A stretch of DNA of 64,000 nucleotides from contig NZ_MNBW01000009.1 of NCBI RefSeq assembly GCF_001879715.1, positions 62,001 through 126,000 of the forward strand, in the 5' to 3' direction. The notes under the pieces were generated by a model that was not told the origin of the DNA, made no database searches, and saw only the letters and a list, made by a program, of their open reading frames with translations. Made by a program: the position numbers and the translations under genes. This document shows positions 24,165 to 34,100 of this stretch, piece after piece. The DNA is from Nioella nitratireducens. GTDB taxonomy: Bacteria; Pseudomonadota; Alphaproteobacteria; Rhodobacterales; Rhodobacteraceae. Positions within the stretch are counted from its first letter, which is position 1. The number at the start of each line of letters is the position of its first letter.

Positions 24165-25769
24165 CTAATTTGCGGTCGGAGGCGTGGGCTTGTCGGTTTC
24201 GTCGTCGGCGCGGACGTCGCCCATGTCGGGTGGAAGGTGGCCGGGGGCGTGCGGGTCTCTCTCCTGCTCGGTTTCGATGGCCTCGGCCTCCAGGATTTCT
24301 GAATCTGCCGTCTCCGGGCGGGCCGGGTCCGGTGTGTCCGCGTCCTGTTCCATGTCCCCGGGGGGCGTGTCGCGTCGGTCTTCCAGGGCGCCGACGATCA
24401 GGGGCAGCATCTGGGCCGGTCCGGCCAGGGCCGACTCGCTTTGCGGGGCCTCGGTCCAGGACAATGTGTCGAATCTGTCGCAATGGGCGCACACCGGTTG
24501 CCAATTGGCATGCACATGGCCGCAGGACTCGCAGGTCCATTGCGGCCCGCGCGACGCGGTCACTGCCTTGGCCAGCCATGCGCGCACCAGGCGATCCTCG
24601 CCGCCTTCGCCGCGCTCGATGGCGGCCATGATGGTCAGGGCGCGGGCCGTGGGGTGACGCTCTGCCAGATCGCCGAGCGCCTTGCGCGCGCCTGCGTAAT
24701 CCTCTGCCGCGATGTGCAGTTCGGCGTCGAGCAGCTTGATCTCGTCCGATCCGGCATGGACCGCCAGCAGAACGCGAAAGCGTTTGAGTCGAGCGGTCGG
24801 GGTTTCATTCGGCTCGATCTCGGCAAAGGCGGCGGCAAGATCCGGGTGCGGGGCTGCATCCCATGCTTTGCGGATCACGCGGGTGGCGACCTTGGGCTTG
24901 CCGTCGGTGATCGCCATCCGCGCGGCCATGACAGCGGCGGGCACCAGATCGGGCGACAGGCGGTTGGCTTCGGTTGCCTCTTTCTGGGCGGTTTCGATCT
25001 TGCCCTCGGCCAGGGCGTCGCGGGCATCGGCCAAGGCCAGCACGGCATCGCGGCGCTTGTGCACGTCGCGGGGCAGGGTGTTGGATTTCAGCTTGGCGGC
25101 AAGCGTCTTGCGTGCGCCGGCCCAATCCTCTGCACCGGCTTGCAGGCGCAGAAGCGTATCCTGCACCTCGACATGCTGGGGGCGCAGACCAAAGGCCTTT
25201 TCTGCCAGTTTAAGCGCGGTATCGGTGTCGCCCGCGTCGAGCTTTTGCTTCATCAACCCGCGAATGCCAACAAAGCGCGTGGAGTCCTCGGCCAGCAGTT
25301 TCTTGTAGGTTTCTGTCGCCTTGGCGGTGTCACCAGCCATTTCGGCGGCCTGCGCCACCAGCAGGTTGGTCAGTTCGGGTTGCCGCAAATAGCCTTCTGC
25401 CCGTTCGGCCTTGCGGATGGCCAAGCGGCCTTCGCCCGATGCAAGCGCCAGCATCCCTTCTGACAACGCCTGATAGCCTTTGCGTTCGGCCCTGCGGTTG
25501 AAATAGCGGGAAATGGCGGTCTCATCGCCGTTGAAAAAGCGAATGAGCGCCACGAGAAAGCCAGCGACCCGCAGGATCACGAAGACCGCCAGCAGCAACA
25601 ACAGCGCCGCAATCACGGCCGAGAGCGGCGTCAGCACGAACTCGCGGCCCGCGACGGTGATGAACATCATGTCGCTCGATTCCATCAGGAACCCGACCCC
25701 AAGGGTCAGCGCGACAACGATCACCACGAAGATGAGTATTTTCAGGACAGACCAGAGAAGCATGGGCAA
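24165..25769 (-). CDS. hemY: HemY-type TPR membrane protein with zinc ribbon
   Basis: A 534-residue protein with two N-terminal transmembrane helices (LWSVLKILIFVVIVVALTLG and AVIAALLLLLAVFVILRVAG), the HemY_N pattern, then TPR-like helical repeats to about residue 400. A four-cysteine zinc ribbon follows: Cys413, Cys416, Cys427 and Cys430 (CESC, CAHC), flanked by Trp as in LapB/YciM rubredoxin-type domains. An acidic tail ends it. Despite the name it is not protoporphyrinogen oxidase; its role in envelope or heme assembly is unclear. It lies downstream of hemD and the mitofilin-like gene. Confidence 0.88.
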   Translation of the reverse strand: MPMLLWSVLKILIFVVIVVALTLGVGFLMESSDMMFITVAGREFVLTPLSAVIAALLLLLAVFVILRVAGFLVALIRFFNGDETAISRYFNRRAERKGYQALSEGMLALASGEGRLAIRKAERAEGYLRQPELTNLLVAQAAEMAGDTAKATETYKKLLAEDSTRFVGIRGLMKQKLDAGDTDTALKLAEKAFGLRPQHVEVQDTLLRLQAGAEDWAGARKTLAAKLKSNTLPRDVHKRRDAVLALADARDALAEGKIETAQKEATEANRLSPDLVPAAVMAARMAITDGKPKVATRVIRKAWDAAPHPDLAAAFAEIEPNETPTARLKRFRVLLAVHAGSDEIKLLDAELHIAAEDYAGARKALGDLAERHPTARALTIMAAIERGEGGEDRLVRAWLAKAVTASRGPQWTCESCGHVHANWQPVCAHCDRFDTLSWTEAPQSESALAGPAQMLPLIVGALEDRRDTPPGDMEQDADTPDPARPETADSEILEAEAIETEQERDPHAPGHLPPDMGDVRADDETDKPTPPTAN

Positions 25770-25775
25770 TCGTCC

Positions 25776-27071
25776 TCAATTCACGGTGTCGAGCGCGGCA
25801 GCCAGGGCCGTCAGCCCTTCGGTCGCGGCGATATGGGCCTGGGCATCGGCGGTCCAGTCGGCCATGACATCCTGCGCCTCTTGCGGCAGGGCCGACACCT
25901 CTTCCAAGGCGGTTGTCAGATCGCCGGTGGCCACGGCGGCTTCGGCCCGCGACAGGATCGCATCGGGGCTGTCGCCTTCTTGCGGTTCCAGCGAGCGGCC
26001 CCCGACCTGACTTTGCAGGAAGGCGGTGACGCGGTTCATGGCGCCGTCGCCGGCGGTTTCGCGGATCGCAATCGGCAGGGCTGTGCGCGCGACTGCGGGG
26101 AAGCGGGTTTGCAAGGCGTCCAGGCTGGGGGCACCGGTGTCTGCGACAGCAGCGAGACCCTCGGGGGTGTCGATGCCTGCCACATCGGTCACGTCGGCCA
26201 GCGCACTGGCAAAGGGTGCGCCCGTGGCGACCGCAATGCGCAACTGGCCTAGCGCGGCCTGTGCGGTGGCGCCGTTCACGCGGGCCTCGGCACGTGCTTC
26301 TGCGGCTGATATCCGCTCTTCCGCCGCAGAAGCCACGCCGCGCAATTCTTCGGCAAGGCTGGTGTTCTGGGCTTGTTGTGCCTCCAGAGTGGCCTGTTGT
26401 TCTGCGAGCGCGGCGCGCAATTGCGCAACGGCGGCGGCGGTCGCGGCGGTGTTGTTCCCGCCCGTTCCTTCGCCTGCGGGCACGGTTTCAAGGAAAGCCA
26501 CACGGTCGGTCAGGTCGGAAATCCGGCCTTCGACCGTGTCGATCCGTCCGCCGAGCGCCTCGATCTGCGCGGCGAGCGGGGCAAGGTCCACCGGGTCCGG
26601 CACAGGGGGCAGGGCGGCAAGCTGGTCCTCCAGCGCGGCGGCGCGGTCCTGCAAAGTGCTGAGCGCGCCGGCTTGAGAGTCATCGGCGGCTTGCAGGCTG
26701 GCCAGTGCTTCCGTCGGGTCGCTCTGACCATTGGTCGGCAGATACCCCATATACGCTGCGCCATAGCCAAGGCCAGCCGCGACCACACCGCCCAAAAGCA
26801 GCGGCACAAAGCCGGGGCTACGGCGCACCACTTGTGGTTCTGCGCTTGGGGCCTGGGTGGGCCCGGCTGTGGCGTGAGGTTCTTCCGCCGGGGCATCTTG
26901 GCCGGTTTCGGCGTCATCCCCGGTTGCGTCCCCCGTGGGATCGTCGACAACCTCGGCATCCTCGATCGCATCTTGCGCGACGATCTCGGGCGCGTCCGTG
27001 CGACCCTCGGCCTGTTCGGTTTCGGTTGCGGTTACGTCTTCGTCATTGGGTGTCTTCGTCGGTTCGGGCAC
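25776..27071 (-). CDS. mitofilin (MIC60)-like inner-membrane protein
   Basis: A 431-residue protein: an acidic disordered N-terminus of about 95 residues, one transmembrane helix (FVPLLLGGVVAAGLGYGAAYMGY), a long coiled coil at about residues 130-265 rich in Ala, Gln and Glu, and a C-terminal helical mitofilin-type domain. This is the alphaproteobacterial homologue of MIC60, which shapes membrane invaginations. It sits between hemD and hemY, its usual place in alphaproteobacteria, and is separated from hemY by 6 bp. Confidence 0.88.
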   Translation of the reverse strand: MPEPTKTPNDEDVTATETEQAEGRTDAPEIVAQDAIEDAEVVDDPTGDATGDDAETGQDAPAEEPHATAGPTQAPSAEPQVVRRSPGFVPLLLGGVVAAGLGYGAAYMGYLPTNGQSDPTEALASLQAADDSQAGALSTLQDRAAALEDQLAALPPVPDPVDLAPLAAQIEALGGRIDTVEGRISDLTDRVAFLETVPAGEGTGGNNTAATAAAVAQLRAALAEQQATLEAQQAQNTSLAEELRGVASAAEERISAAEARAEARVNGATAQAALGQLRIAVATGAPFASALADVTDVAGIDTPEGLAAVADTGAPSLDALQTRFPAVARTALPIAIRETAGDGAMNRVTAFLQSQVGGRSLEPQEGDSPDAILSRAEAAVATGDLTTALEEVSALPQEAQDVMADWTADAQAHIAATEGLTALAAALDTVN

Positions 27072-27166
27072 CGCTTCATTCCTTCCCAGTCAAATGGATG
27101 CGCCGTGGCCAATACTCCAACAGCGCCGAGTCAAAACAAAGGGTCGCATGGCGCGGCGGGCAAGGG

Positions 27167-27868
27167 CTAGTGGCAAAGTTGTCTCGCCACAGCCCTGAGC
27201 ATCGCTTCGCCATCGGGGGTTTCGGCGATCATCGCCTTTTCCTGCAAGCCAAGTGGCAGGGCATCGCGTGTCGCCGGGCTGATACACAAGATTTCGGGCC
27301 GCGCGGCGTTCGGGCAGTCCCTGCCGAAGAGCGCGGCGCTTCGGGGTGAAAAAAGAGGCACCACCACGCGCCGGTCAGAGGTCAGCAGCGTTTTCGCTGT
27401 GTCCGTCAGGGGCAGCGCCCGTTGCGCGTAGACCGTGTACCCTTCGGCCCGCAGCCCCGCCGCCCCGAGACGCGCGACCACGCCCCCCCGCACATGTGTG
27501 CCATGCAAGTGGACCACCGGCGCTTGCGGCGCGTCGCGCAGCAGAAGCGCGGTCAGTTCGTGCGCCGTGCCTTGGGCCGAAATCGCGTCAAACCCGGCCT
27601 CTAGGGCGACCTTGGCTGTGCGGGTGCCCACACAATAGGCTGTGACACCCTGCAAGCACACGTCTGCCACAGCGCGCACCCCGTTTTCCGAGGTGAAGAC
27701 CAAAACCGCCCCGTCGGGCAGGTCGGGCACCGGGTAAAAGACGATCTCTTGCATCGGGGCGATCAGGGTATCGACTGGTCCGCATCTGGCCTGCATTGCC
27801 GCCGCGAAGCGGTCCGCCTGATGGCGGGGACGGGTCAGCAATAGCACGGGCACGGCATTGTCAGGCAT
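27167..27868 (-). CDS. hemD: uroporphyrinogen-III synthase
   Basis: HemD (233 residues) closes and inverts ring D of hydroxymethylbilane in tetrapyrrole synthesis. The family is poorly conserved. Visible are the N-terminal [30 protein letters not shown] and [17 protein letters not shown], and the C-terminal [16 protein letters not shown]. Context (mitofilin-like gene, hemY, divergent tsaD) matches the conserved alphaproteobacterial arrangement. hemC is not in the window. Confidence 0.9.
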   Translation of the reverse strand: MPDNAVPVLLLTRPRHQADRFAAAMQARCGPVDTLIAPMQEIVFYPVPDLPDGAVLVFTSENGVRAVADVCLQGVTAYCVGTRTAKVALEAGFDAISAQGTAHELTALLLRDAPQAPVVHLHGTHVRGGVVARLGAAGLRAEGYTVYAQRALPLTDTAKTLLTSDRRVVVPLFSPRSAALFGRDCPNAARPEILCISPATRDALPLGLQEKAMIAETPDGEAMLRAVARQLCH

Positions 27869-27916
27869 GGGGGGGAGTGTTACCTGCGAGTGACCCCCTC
27901 TGCAACGACACCCGAC

Positions 27917-28999
27917 ATGACCGATCGCCTGACCATCCTTGGCCTAGAAAGCAGCTGCGACGATACCGCTGCTGCTGTGCTGCGCGCCGAGGGCAACGGG
28001 GCAGAACTGTTGTCGTCCGTCGTCAGCGGCCAGACCGATCTGCACGCGGCCTATGGCGGCGTGGTGCCCGAGATTGCCGCGCGCGCCCATGCCGAACGGC
28101 TCGATCTAATGGTCGAGCAGGCGGTGGCGCAGGCGGGCATCTACCTGTCCGAGGTCGACGCCATCGCCGTCACCGCCGGACCGGGCCTGATCGGGGGCGT
28201 CCTGTCGGGTGTGATGTGCGCCAAGGGGCTGGCCATGGGCTTGGGCGTGCCGCTGGTTGGGGTCAACCACCTTGCGGGCCACGCGCTGACCCCGCGCCTG
28301 ACCGATGGTGTGGCCTTTCCCTATCTGATGCTGTTGGTCTCTGGCGGGCATTGCCAGTTCTTGCGCGTGGATGGGCCAGATGCGTTTACCCGGCTGGGTG
28401 GCACCATCGACGACGCGCCGGGCGAGGCCTTTGACAAGGTCGCCAAACTGCTCGGCCTGCCGCAACCGGGCGGCCCGTCGGTCGAGCAGGCCGCCGCCCA
28501 AGGAAACCCCTTGCGCTTTGCCCTGCCGCGCCCGCTGCTGGACCGCCAAGGATGCGACATGTCCTTTTCCGGCCTCAAGACCGCAGTTTTGCGCGCCCGC
28601 GATGCAGTTGTCGCCGAACAGGGCGGCATGCGAGAGCAGGATCGCGCGGACCTCTGCGCCGCGTTCCAGGCGGCTGTGCGCGATGTGTTGTCCGAGAAAT
28701 CCCGCCGTGCCCTCGCCGGTCAACCTGACCTGACGGGGTTTGCCGTGGCGGGCGGCGTAGCCGCGAACCAACCCCTGCGGACGGCGTTGGAAAAGGTCGC
28801 CGCCAGCCACGACCTGCCCTTCATCGCGCCGCCCCTGCGGCTGTGCACCGACAATGCCGCGATGATCGCGTGGGCAGGGCTGGAGGCATTTCGCGCAGGC
28901 CGAAGCGATGGGATGGACCTTGCCGCCCGCCCGCGCTGGCCGCTCGACCGCACCAGCCCGGCCTTGATAGGGTCGGGCAAGAAGGGGGCCAAGGCATGA
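27917..28999 (+). CDS. tsaD: tRNA N6-adenosine threonylcarbamoyltransferase TsaD
   Basis: TsaD (360 residues) transfers the threonylcarbamoyl group to A37 of ANN-decoding tRNAs. The ASKHA fold begins [18 protein letters not shown]. The metal-binding histidines are in [10 protein letters not shown], and the phosphate loops appear as [11 protein letters not shown] and [13 protein letters not shown]. The ATG at 27917 gives the usual N-terminus; an in-frame GTG at 27890 would add nine residues. It is divergent from hemD and overlaps gpsA by ATGA. Confidence 0.95.
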   Translation: MTDRLTILGLESSCDDTAAAVLRAEGNGAELLSSVVSGQTDLHAAYGGVVPEIAARAHAERLDLMVEQAVAQAGIYLSEVDAIAVTAGPGLIGGVLSGVMCAKGLAMGLGVPLVGVNHLAGHALTPRLTDGVAFPYLMLLVSGGHCQFLRVDGPDAFTRLGGTIDDAPGEAFDKVAKLLGLPQPGGPSVEQAAAQGNPLRFALPRPLLDRQGCDMSFSGLKTAVLRARDAVVAEQGGMREQDRADLCAAFQAAVRDVLSEKSRRALAGQPDLTGFAVAGGVAANQPLRTALEKVAASHDLPFIAPPLRLCTDNAAMIAWAGLEAFRAGRSDGMDLAARPRWPLDRTSPALIGSGKKGAKA

Positions 29000-29940
29000 G
29001 CCGAATCGACATTGCCGGGGCAGGGGCCTTCGGCACGGCGTTGGCCATTTCACTGGCCCGCTCCGGGGCCGAGGTCACGCTTTGGGCGCGCTCGGGGGGC
29101 GCCGAGATTCAGGCCGCGCGCGAGAATGCCCGCCGCTTGCCGGGGCATAGCCTGCCAGACAGCTTGCGGGTGACGGGCCGGATCGACGACCTGACGTCGG
29201 ACCTCCTGTTGCTGGCGGTGCCGACCCAAAAACTGGCCGAGGTGCTTCCGTTCTTGCCGGGGCACGCGACAACCGTGCTCTCTTGTGCCAAGGGCATTCA
29301 TCTGGCGACCGGCCTCAGCCCCTGCGAGTTGATCGCGCGGGATATGCCGCAAGTGACCCCCGGCACCTTGACCGGCCCAAGCTTTGCCGCCGATATCGCT
29401 GCCGGGCTGCCCACGGCCCTGACGCTGGCCTGTGCCGATGACGCCATCGGCGCGGCTTTGCAGGAACGGCTGTCGACCCCGGTCCTGCGCCTCTATCGCA
29501 CCACCGATGTGATCGGCGCGGAATTGGGGGGCGCGCTGAAGAACGTCATCGCGATCGCGGCAGGCGTGGTGATGGGGGCGGGCCTTGGCGAGAGCGCGCG
29601 CGCCGCCCTGATGGCGCGCGGCTTTGCCGAGATGCGCCGGGTGGCGGCAACCAAGGGCGCGCAGGATGACACGCTGTCCGGCCTTTCCGGCCTTGGCGAT
29701 CTGGTGCTGACCTGCACCTCGGACAAATCCCGTAACTACCGCCACGGCCAGGCGCTCGCTGGCGCCCGACCGCTCGACCCGGAGGCCACCATCGAAGGGG
29801 CCGCCACCGCGCAGGAACTATCCAGCCATCAATATCTGGACACCCCGATTGCCGATGTGGTCGCCGCCTTGTGTCAAGGCGGACTTTCCGTGCAGGATGC
29901 CATGGCTGCGCTTCTCAACCGTCCCTTGAAACCGGAGTGA
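28996..29940 (+). CDS. gpsA: NAD(P)-dependent glycerol-3-phosphate dehydrogenase
   Basis: GpsA (314 residues) reduces dihydroxyacetone phosphate to sn-glycerol 3-phosphate for phospholipid synthesis. The nucleotide-binding loop is [16 protein letters not shown] at the start. [24 protein letters not shown] and [16 protein letters not shown] carry the substrate and catalytic lysine region, and [19 protein letters not shown] is diagnostic. It overlaps tsaD by ATGA. plsY, which uses its product, is elsewhere in this window. Confidence 0.96.
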   Translation: MSRIDIAGAGAFGTALAISLARSGAEVTLWARSGGAEIQAARENARRLPGHSLPDSLRVTGRIDDLTSDLLLLAVPTQKLAEVLPFLPGHATTVLSCAKGIHLATGLSPCELIARDMPQVTPGTLTGPSFAADIAAGLPTALTLACADDAIGAALQERLSTPVLRLYRTTDVIGAELGGALKNVIAIAAGVVMGAGLGESARAALMARGFAEMRRVAATKGAQDDTLSGLSGLGDLVLTCTSDKSRNYRHGQALAGARPLDPEATIEGAATAQELSSHQYLDTPIADVVAALCQGGLSVQDAMAALLNRPLKPE

Positions 29941-29946
29941 TCCCCC

Positions 29947-30216
29947 ATGCTCTACGCCGTCATCTGCACCGACAAACCCGGCCACCTGGAAACCCGCAAG
30001 GCCAACCGCGACGCCCATCTTGCCTATCTCGATCAGACCAAGGCGCAGCTCGCCGGCCCCTTTCTGGGCGAAGACGGCGACATGATCGGATCGCTCGTCG
30101 TGATCGAGGCCGAAGATCGCACGGCGGCGCTGGCGTGGGCCGAAAACGACCCCTATGCCAAGGCGGGCCTTTTCGAGAAAACCCGCATCGAGGCGTGGAA
30201 GAAGGTAATCGGCTGA
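29947..30216 (+). CDS. YciI family protein
   Basis: An 89-residue ferredoxin-like fold protein of the YciI family: ALIC-type first strand (LYAVICTDKPGHLETRKANRDAHLAYL) with the conserved His-Asp pair, then AGPFLGEDGDMIGSLVVIEAEDR. The family is related to muconolactone isomerase-like domains and its function is uncertain. It lies 6 bp after gpsA, and its stop shares one base with the next start. Confidence 0.9.
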   Translation: MLYAVICTDKPGHLETRKANRDAHLAYLDQTKAQLAGPFLGEDGDMIGSLVVIEAEDRTAALAWAENDPYAKAGLFEKTRIEAWKKVIG

Positions 30217-30635
30217 TGCGCTACTGGCTGTTCAAGTCGGAGCCCAACACGTGGTCGTGGGACGATCAGGTCGCCAAGGGTGAAGCGGGCGAGGAATGGG
30301 ACGGCGTCCGCAATTACCAGGCCCGCAATTACATGCGCGAGATGAAAATTGGCGATCGGGGCTTCTTCTACCATTCGCTGAAGGAAAAATCCGTCGTCGG
30401 CGTGGTCGAAGTCTGCGTCGAGGCGCACCCGGACAGTACCACCGACGATCCCCGGTGGGAGTGTGTGGATATCAAGGCCGTCGCCCCGTTCCCCCGCCCG
30501 GTAACGCTGGCCGAGATCAAGGAGGAGCCGCGCCTTGCGGATATGGTGCTGGTCAGAAATTCGCGCCTCTCTGTTCAACCCGTGACCGATGAAGAATGGC
30601 AGGCGGTCTGCCAGATGGGTGCCTTTTCCGCTTAG
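30216..30635 (+). CDS. EVE domain-containing protein
   Basis: A 139-residue EVE-domain protein (PUA-like fold, thymocyte nuclear protein 1 family), which binds modified bases or RNA. It begins MRYWLFKSEPNTWSWDDQ and includes EWDGVRNYQARNYMREMKIGD and GFFYHS, the typical aromatic cage region. The position after tsaD-gpsA-yciI is common in Rhodobacteraceae, which suggests a housekeeping role rather than a defence role here. Confidence 0.93.
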   Translation: MRYWLFKSEPNTWSWDDQVAKGEAGEEWDGVRNYQARNYMREMKIGDRGFFYHSLKEKSVVGVVEVCVEAHPDSTTDDPRWECVDIKAVAPFPRPVTLAEIKEEPRLADMVLVRNSRLSVQPVTDEEWQAVCQMGAFSA

Positions 30636-30951
30636 GATTGTGTTTGTTTCATCTCCTATTCACTCCGGTCAAAAGGATGTGTGACCCTGGGCATCCAAAG
30701 GATCGTCGCGGCAGGGTCAGCCGGTGGCGGCTTTATAGTGGTCAGGCGCCCCACGTTGTCCAAGCCGCAGGGCAAGTCCTAGATGTTCGATCCTCGGGTT
30801 TGGTGTTCTGGTCCTTTCGTTGGACGGGAAGAATTACTGTGCGAAAAGCTTCTCACGGTAGCGCCAAGACGACATACGCCGTCAGACCGAAGACAACGAT
30901 CGCAAGATTCGGTCGCGCAACCGAACCAAGGTTTCAAGCGATAAGGGATTG
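30636..30951. other. gene-free, lower-GC spacer
   Basis: No frame here has coding character. The base composition is visibly less GC-rich than its surroundings, and the third-position GC bias is lost. It separates the conserved tsaD-gpsA-yciI-EVE block from an orphan small frame and the RND pump, so it may be the scar of an insertion or deletion. Confidence 0.5.
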
Positions 30952-31179
30952 ATGCAGTGGATCAATCAGCGCGTAGAACAGGATCAACACCAAGACGTTG
31001 CCAAGTGGTGCAAGCGGGCGACGGTCGAAGTTCTGAAGTCCAAACCGCGGGAGCCGATCTCGGACGGGCTGCGGATCGTGCCGCCCGATGCGGGACCCTT
31101 CGCGCTCGACCGCTCGACCCTGCGGATCACGGTGCTGGGCGATGGCCGCGCCGTCGAGATGACCGGCTGCCATGGGTAG
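30952..31179 (+). CDS. hypothetical small protein (possible gene fragment)
   Basis: A 75-residue frame from the ATG at 30952, preceded by AAGGG a few bases upstream. The second half (LRIVPPDAGPFALDRSTLRITVLGDG) has strong GC third positions and looks truly coding, while the first 30 codons do not match host usage. It may be the 3' end of a lost gene joined to other DNA. I recognise no family. It ends 10 bp before the stop of the convergent RND permease. Confidence 0.4.
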   Translation: MQWINQRVEQDQHQDVAKWCKRATVEVLKSKPREPISDGLRIVPPDAGPFALDRSTLRITVLGDGRAVEMTGCHG

Positions 31180-31188
31180 AATACCGCC

Positions 31189-34100
31189 TCAGGCGGCCCG
31201 CCCGCGCGCGTGCAACGCACCTGCCACCGCCAGTCCGATCAGCCATACCGTCAGGCACAATCCCGCCGTTCCCGCGATGAACAGCACTAGCGCGCCCTGA
31301 ATCCCCTCGACAGGGACCAGTCCGGCAAGTGGCGTCCAGAGTGCCCCGGTGACCGCCCAGGCCCCGAGGGTTGCGGCGAAGAGGGCGGCGATCCCGGCCA
31401 TGGTCAGACCGACCGCCGCGGTCACCCAAGGTGCCCGCGCTGCCATTTGCAGCCCACGCCGCAAGGCCCGCATCTGGCGGCCGATATCCTGTTGCAAGGC
31501 AAGGATCGCGGGCACGACCAAGAGCACGATGACCATGCCGAAACCGAGGCCATAAACCAGCGTGATGACCGTGGGTTTCAGGAACTGCGCATCAGCCGAC
31601 CGCTCGTAAAGCAGCGGGGCAAGTCCCAGAACCGTGGTCATCGTGGTCAGCATCACCGCCCGCAGGCGGTCGGCCACGGCATCGACGATGGCAGGCAGCA
31701 GCCCCCGGTCGGCGGCATATTCATCGACCGTCGTGACCAGAACGATCGAGTCGTTGATGATGATCCCGGTCATCCCGATCAGTCCCACCACGGAGAACAT
31801 GCTCAGCGGCACGTCCCAGAGGTTATGACCATAGATCGCACCGATCAGGCCAAAGGGGATCACCGCCATCACCACCATGGGCCGGGTCCAGCTGGCGAAG
31901 ATCCACGCCAGCACAAGGTAGATTCCCATCAGGCACAGGCCGAAACCCACCAGTGCATCGTTGAGAAAGGCGTTTTCCTGCTCGGCCAGACCGGCAAGGC
32001 GATAGCTGACCCCGTAATCGGCTTCGATCTGCGGCAGGATCACCTCTCGCAATTCGGTCATGATTTCTTCGGCGCGCGCGGCATTGTCTTCGTTCAGGTC
32101 GCCGGTGACCGAGACCAGCCGCAGCCCGTTCTCGCGGTCGATGGTCGAAAAGCCCCTGCGCGAGGACACCGAAACCAGATCGGCCAGTGGCACGTATTCG
32201 CCAGAGCTGGCCCTGAGCAGCGTTCGGTCCAGGAAATCAGCGGTCAGCTCGCCCTCGGGCAGTTCCACCCGGATCGAGGCGGTTCGCACGCCCGAAGGGA
32301 AGGTCGCGGCCTCGACCCCGTTGAGACGGTTGCGCAGGGTGCGCCCGAGCGAGCCGATATCAAAACCGAGCGCCTGCCCCTGCGGCGTGAGGTCAAGGAT
32401 CATCTCCTCGCGGTCATAGGCCAGGCTGTCTTCCAGCGCCGATACCTCTGGATAGGCCCCAAGCGCGGTTTGGATCGCCATGGCGGCGTCCTTCAGCACC
32501 TCGGCCCCGGCCCCGAACAATTGCACGTCCAGCGCATCGCCGCCCGGACCGCCGCGCCAGCCGCGAAAGCTGACGGCCTCGGCCAGCGGGTGGTTCTGGA
32601 TCTCGTCTTGAAGCTCGGCCACGAATTGAAAGCTGGAATACGGTCGCAGGTCGGCGTCGATCAACTCGATGGCGATAGACCCAAGCAGGTCTGCATCCTT
32701 GTTGTCAGCCGCCGCCAGCCCCCGGCCCGTATTGCCGCCAAGCGACGCCAACACGAAGTCGAGAGGGTTCACCCCGTATTCGTCTTCGTAGCGGGTGGCG
32801 ACGGCATTGGTGGCGCGCTGCATTTCGCGCAGCATGGCCAGGCTGTCGTCCCGCGTGGCGCCTTCCAGCATGGCAAAATTGCCCGAGACCGAGGGTTGTT
32901 CCGGCGAATTGAAGAACCGCCATGTCACGTCACCGCGCACGATCAGCGCGGTTTGGCTGGCCAGAATCGCAATGACGCCCGCCAACACCGGGTAGCGGGC
33001 CCAGATCACCAGCTTGATCAACGGGCGGAAAAGCGTTTCGCGGACCCAGCCGAACCCTTTGTTCACCACGCGCGAGGGCCAGTCATACCAATGCTGCTTG
33101 GCCGAATGGCTGAGGGCATGGGCCATGTGGTTTGGCAGGATCAGGAAGCATTCGGCAAGGCTGGCCAGCAGCACGGCGATCACGGTAAAGGGGATATCGG
33201 AAATAAGGTCGCCGAACCGCCCTCCGATGGCGACCAGACCGCCAAAGGCGAGAACCGTGGTGATGGTCGAGGAAAAAACAGGCGCGGCCATGCGGCGCGC
33301 GGCGGTCTCGGCCGCCAGCACCGGCCCTTCGCCAAGCCGCCTTGCCCGGAAATCCGCGTGTTCCCCGACCACGATGGCGTCATCGACCACGATGCCGAGC
33401 GTGATGATCAGCGCGAACAGCGAGATCATGTTGAAGGTCAGCCCGGCGGCATACATCACCGCGATGGCTGACAGCATCGCCACCGGAATCCCCGCAGCCA
33501 CCCAGAAGGCCGTGCGCGCGTTGAGGAACAGGAACAGCAGCATCACAACAAGGCCAAGACCCATCAAGCCGTTGTTCAGCAACAGGTCCAGACGGCCAGT
33601 GATCGCCTCGGCCCGAGTGCGGATCAACTGGATCTGCACACCATCGGGCAGGGTCAGTTCCATCTCGGCTGCGACCTCTTCCACCGTGCGCTGGATGCCG
33701 ATGGCGTCGCCCCGGTCGGACCGGTCCACGCGCACCGACATGGCCGGTGTTTCGCCCACGAAATAGGCCTGTTCGCGGTCGATGCCCTGTTCGTGCACAG
33801 CGGCCACGTCGCCAATCGTCAGGGCCGAACCGTCGGTATCGTAGCGCAACACGATTTCCGCGATGTCTACGGCGCTCCGCCGCGCGACGCCGGTGCGCAC
33901 GCGGGCATTTGCCCCGGTCACGTCGCCTGCCGGCGCGGTGTCGACCTCTGCCGCGATGGCGGCAGAGATGTCGGCCATGGTGATGTCGTTGCGGATCAGC
34001 GCCGCCGAGGGCACCTCGACCACGATTTCGGGGGCGGCCACGCCGCGGATGGTTGTGCGCGTCACCCCTTGGTCGAACAATCGCGCTACGAATTCATCTG

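Noticed and set aside
30216-30635. EVE-domain gene as part of a defence island
   Set aside because: It is coupled to the tsaD-gpsA-yciI housekeeping block with no defence genes around it.
30840-30930. Remnant of a membrane protein on the minus strand (LAIVVFGLTAYVVLALP)
   Set aside because: The hydrophobic stretch is bounded by stops within 26 codons and has no start or ribosome binding site; it is too short to support.
31447-33471. A 674-codon plus-strand frame opposite the RND permease
   Set aside because: Composition is His/Gln/Arg-rich shadow sequence; the minus-strand transporter is intact.
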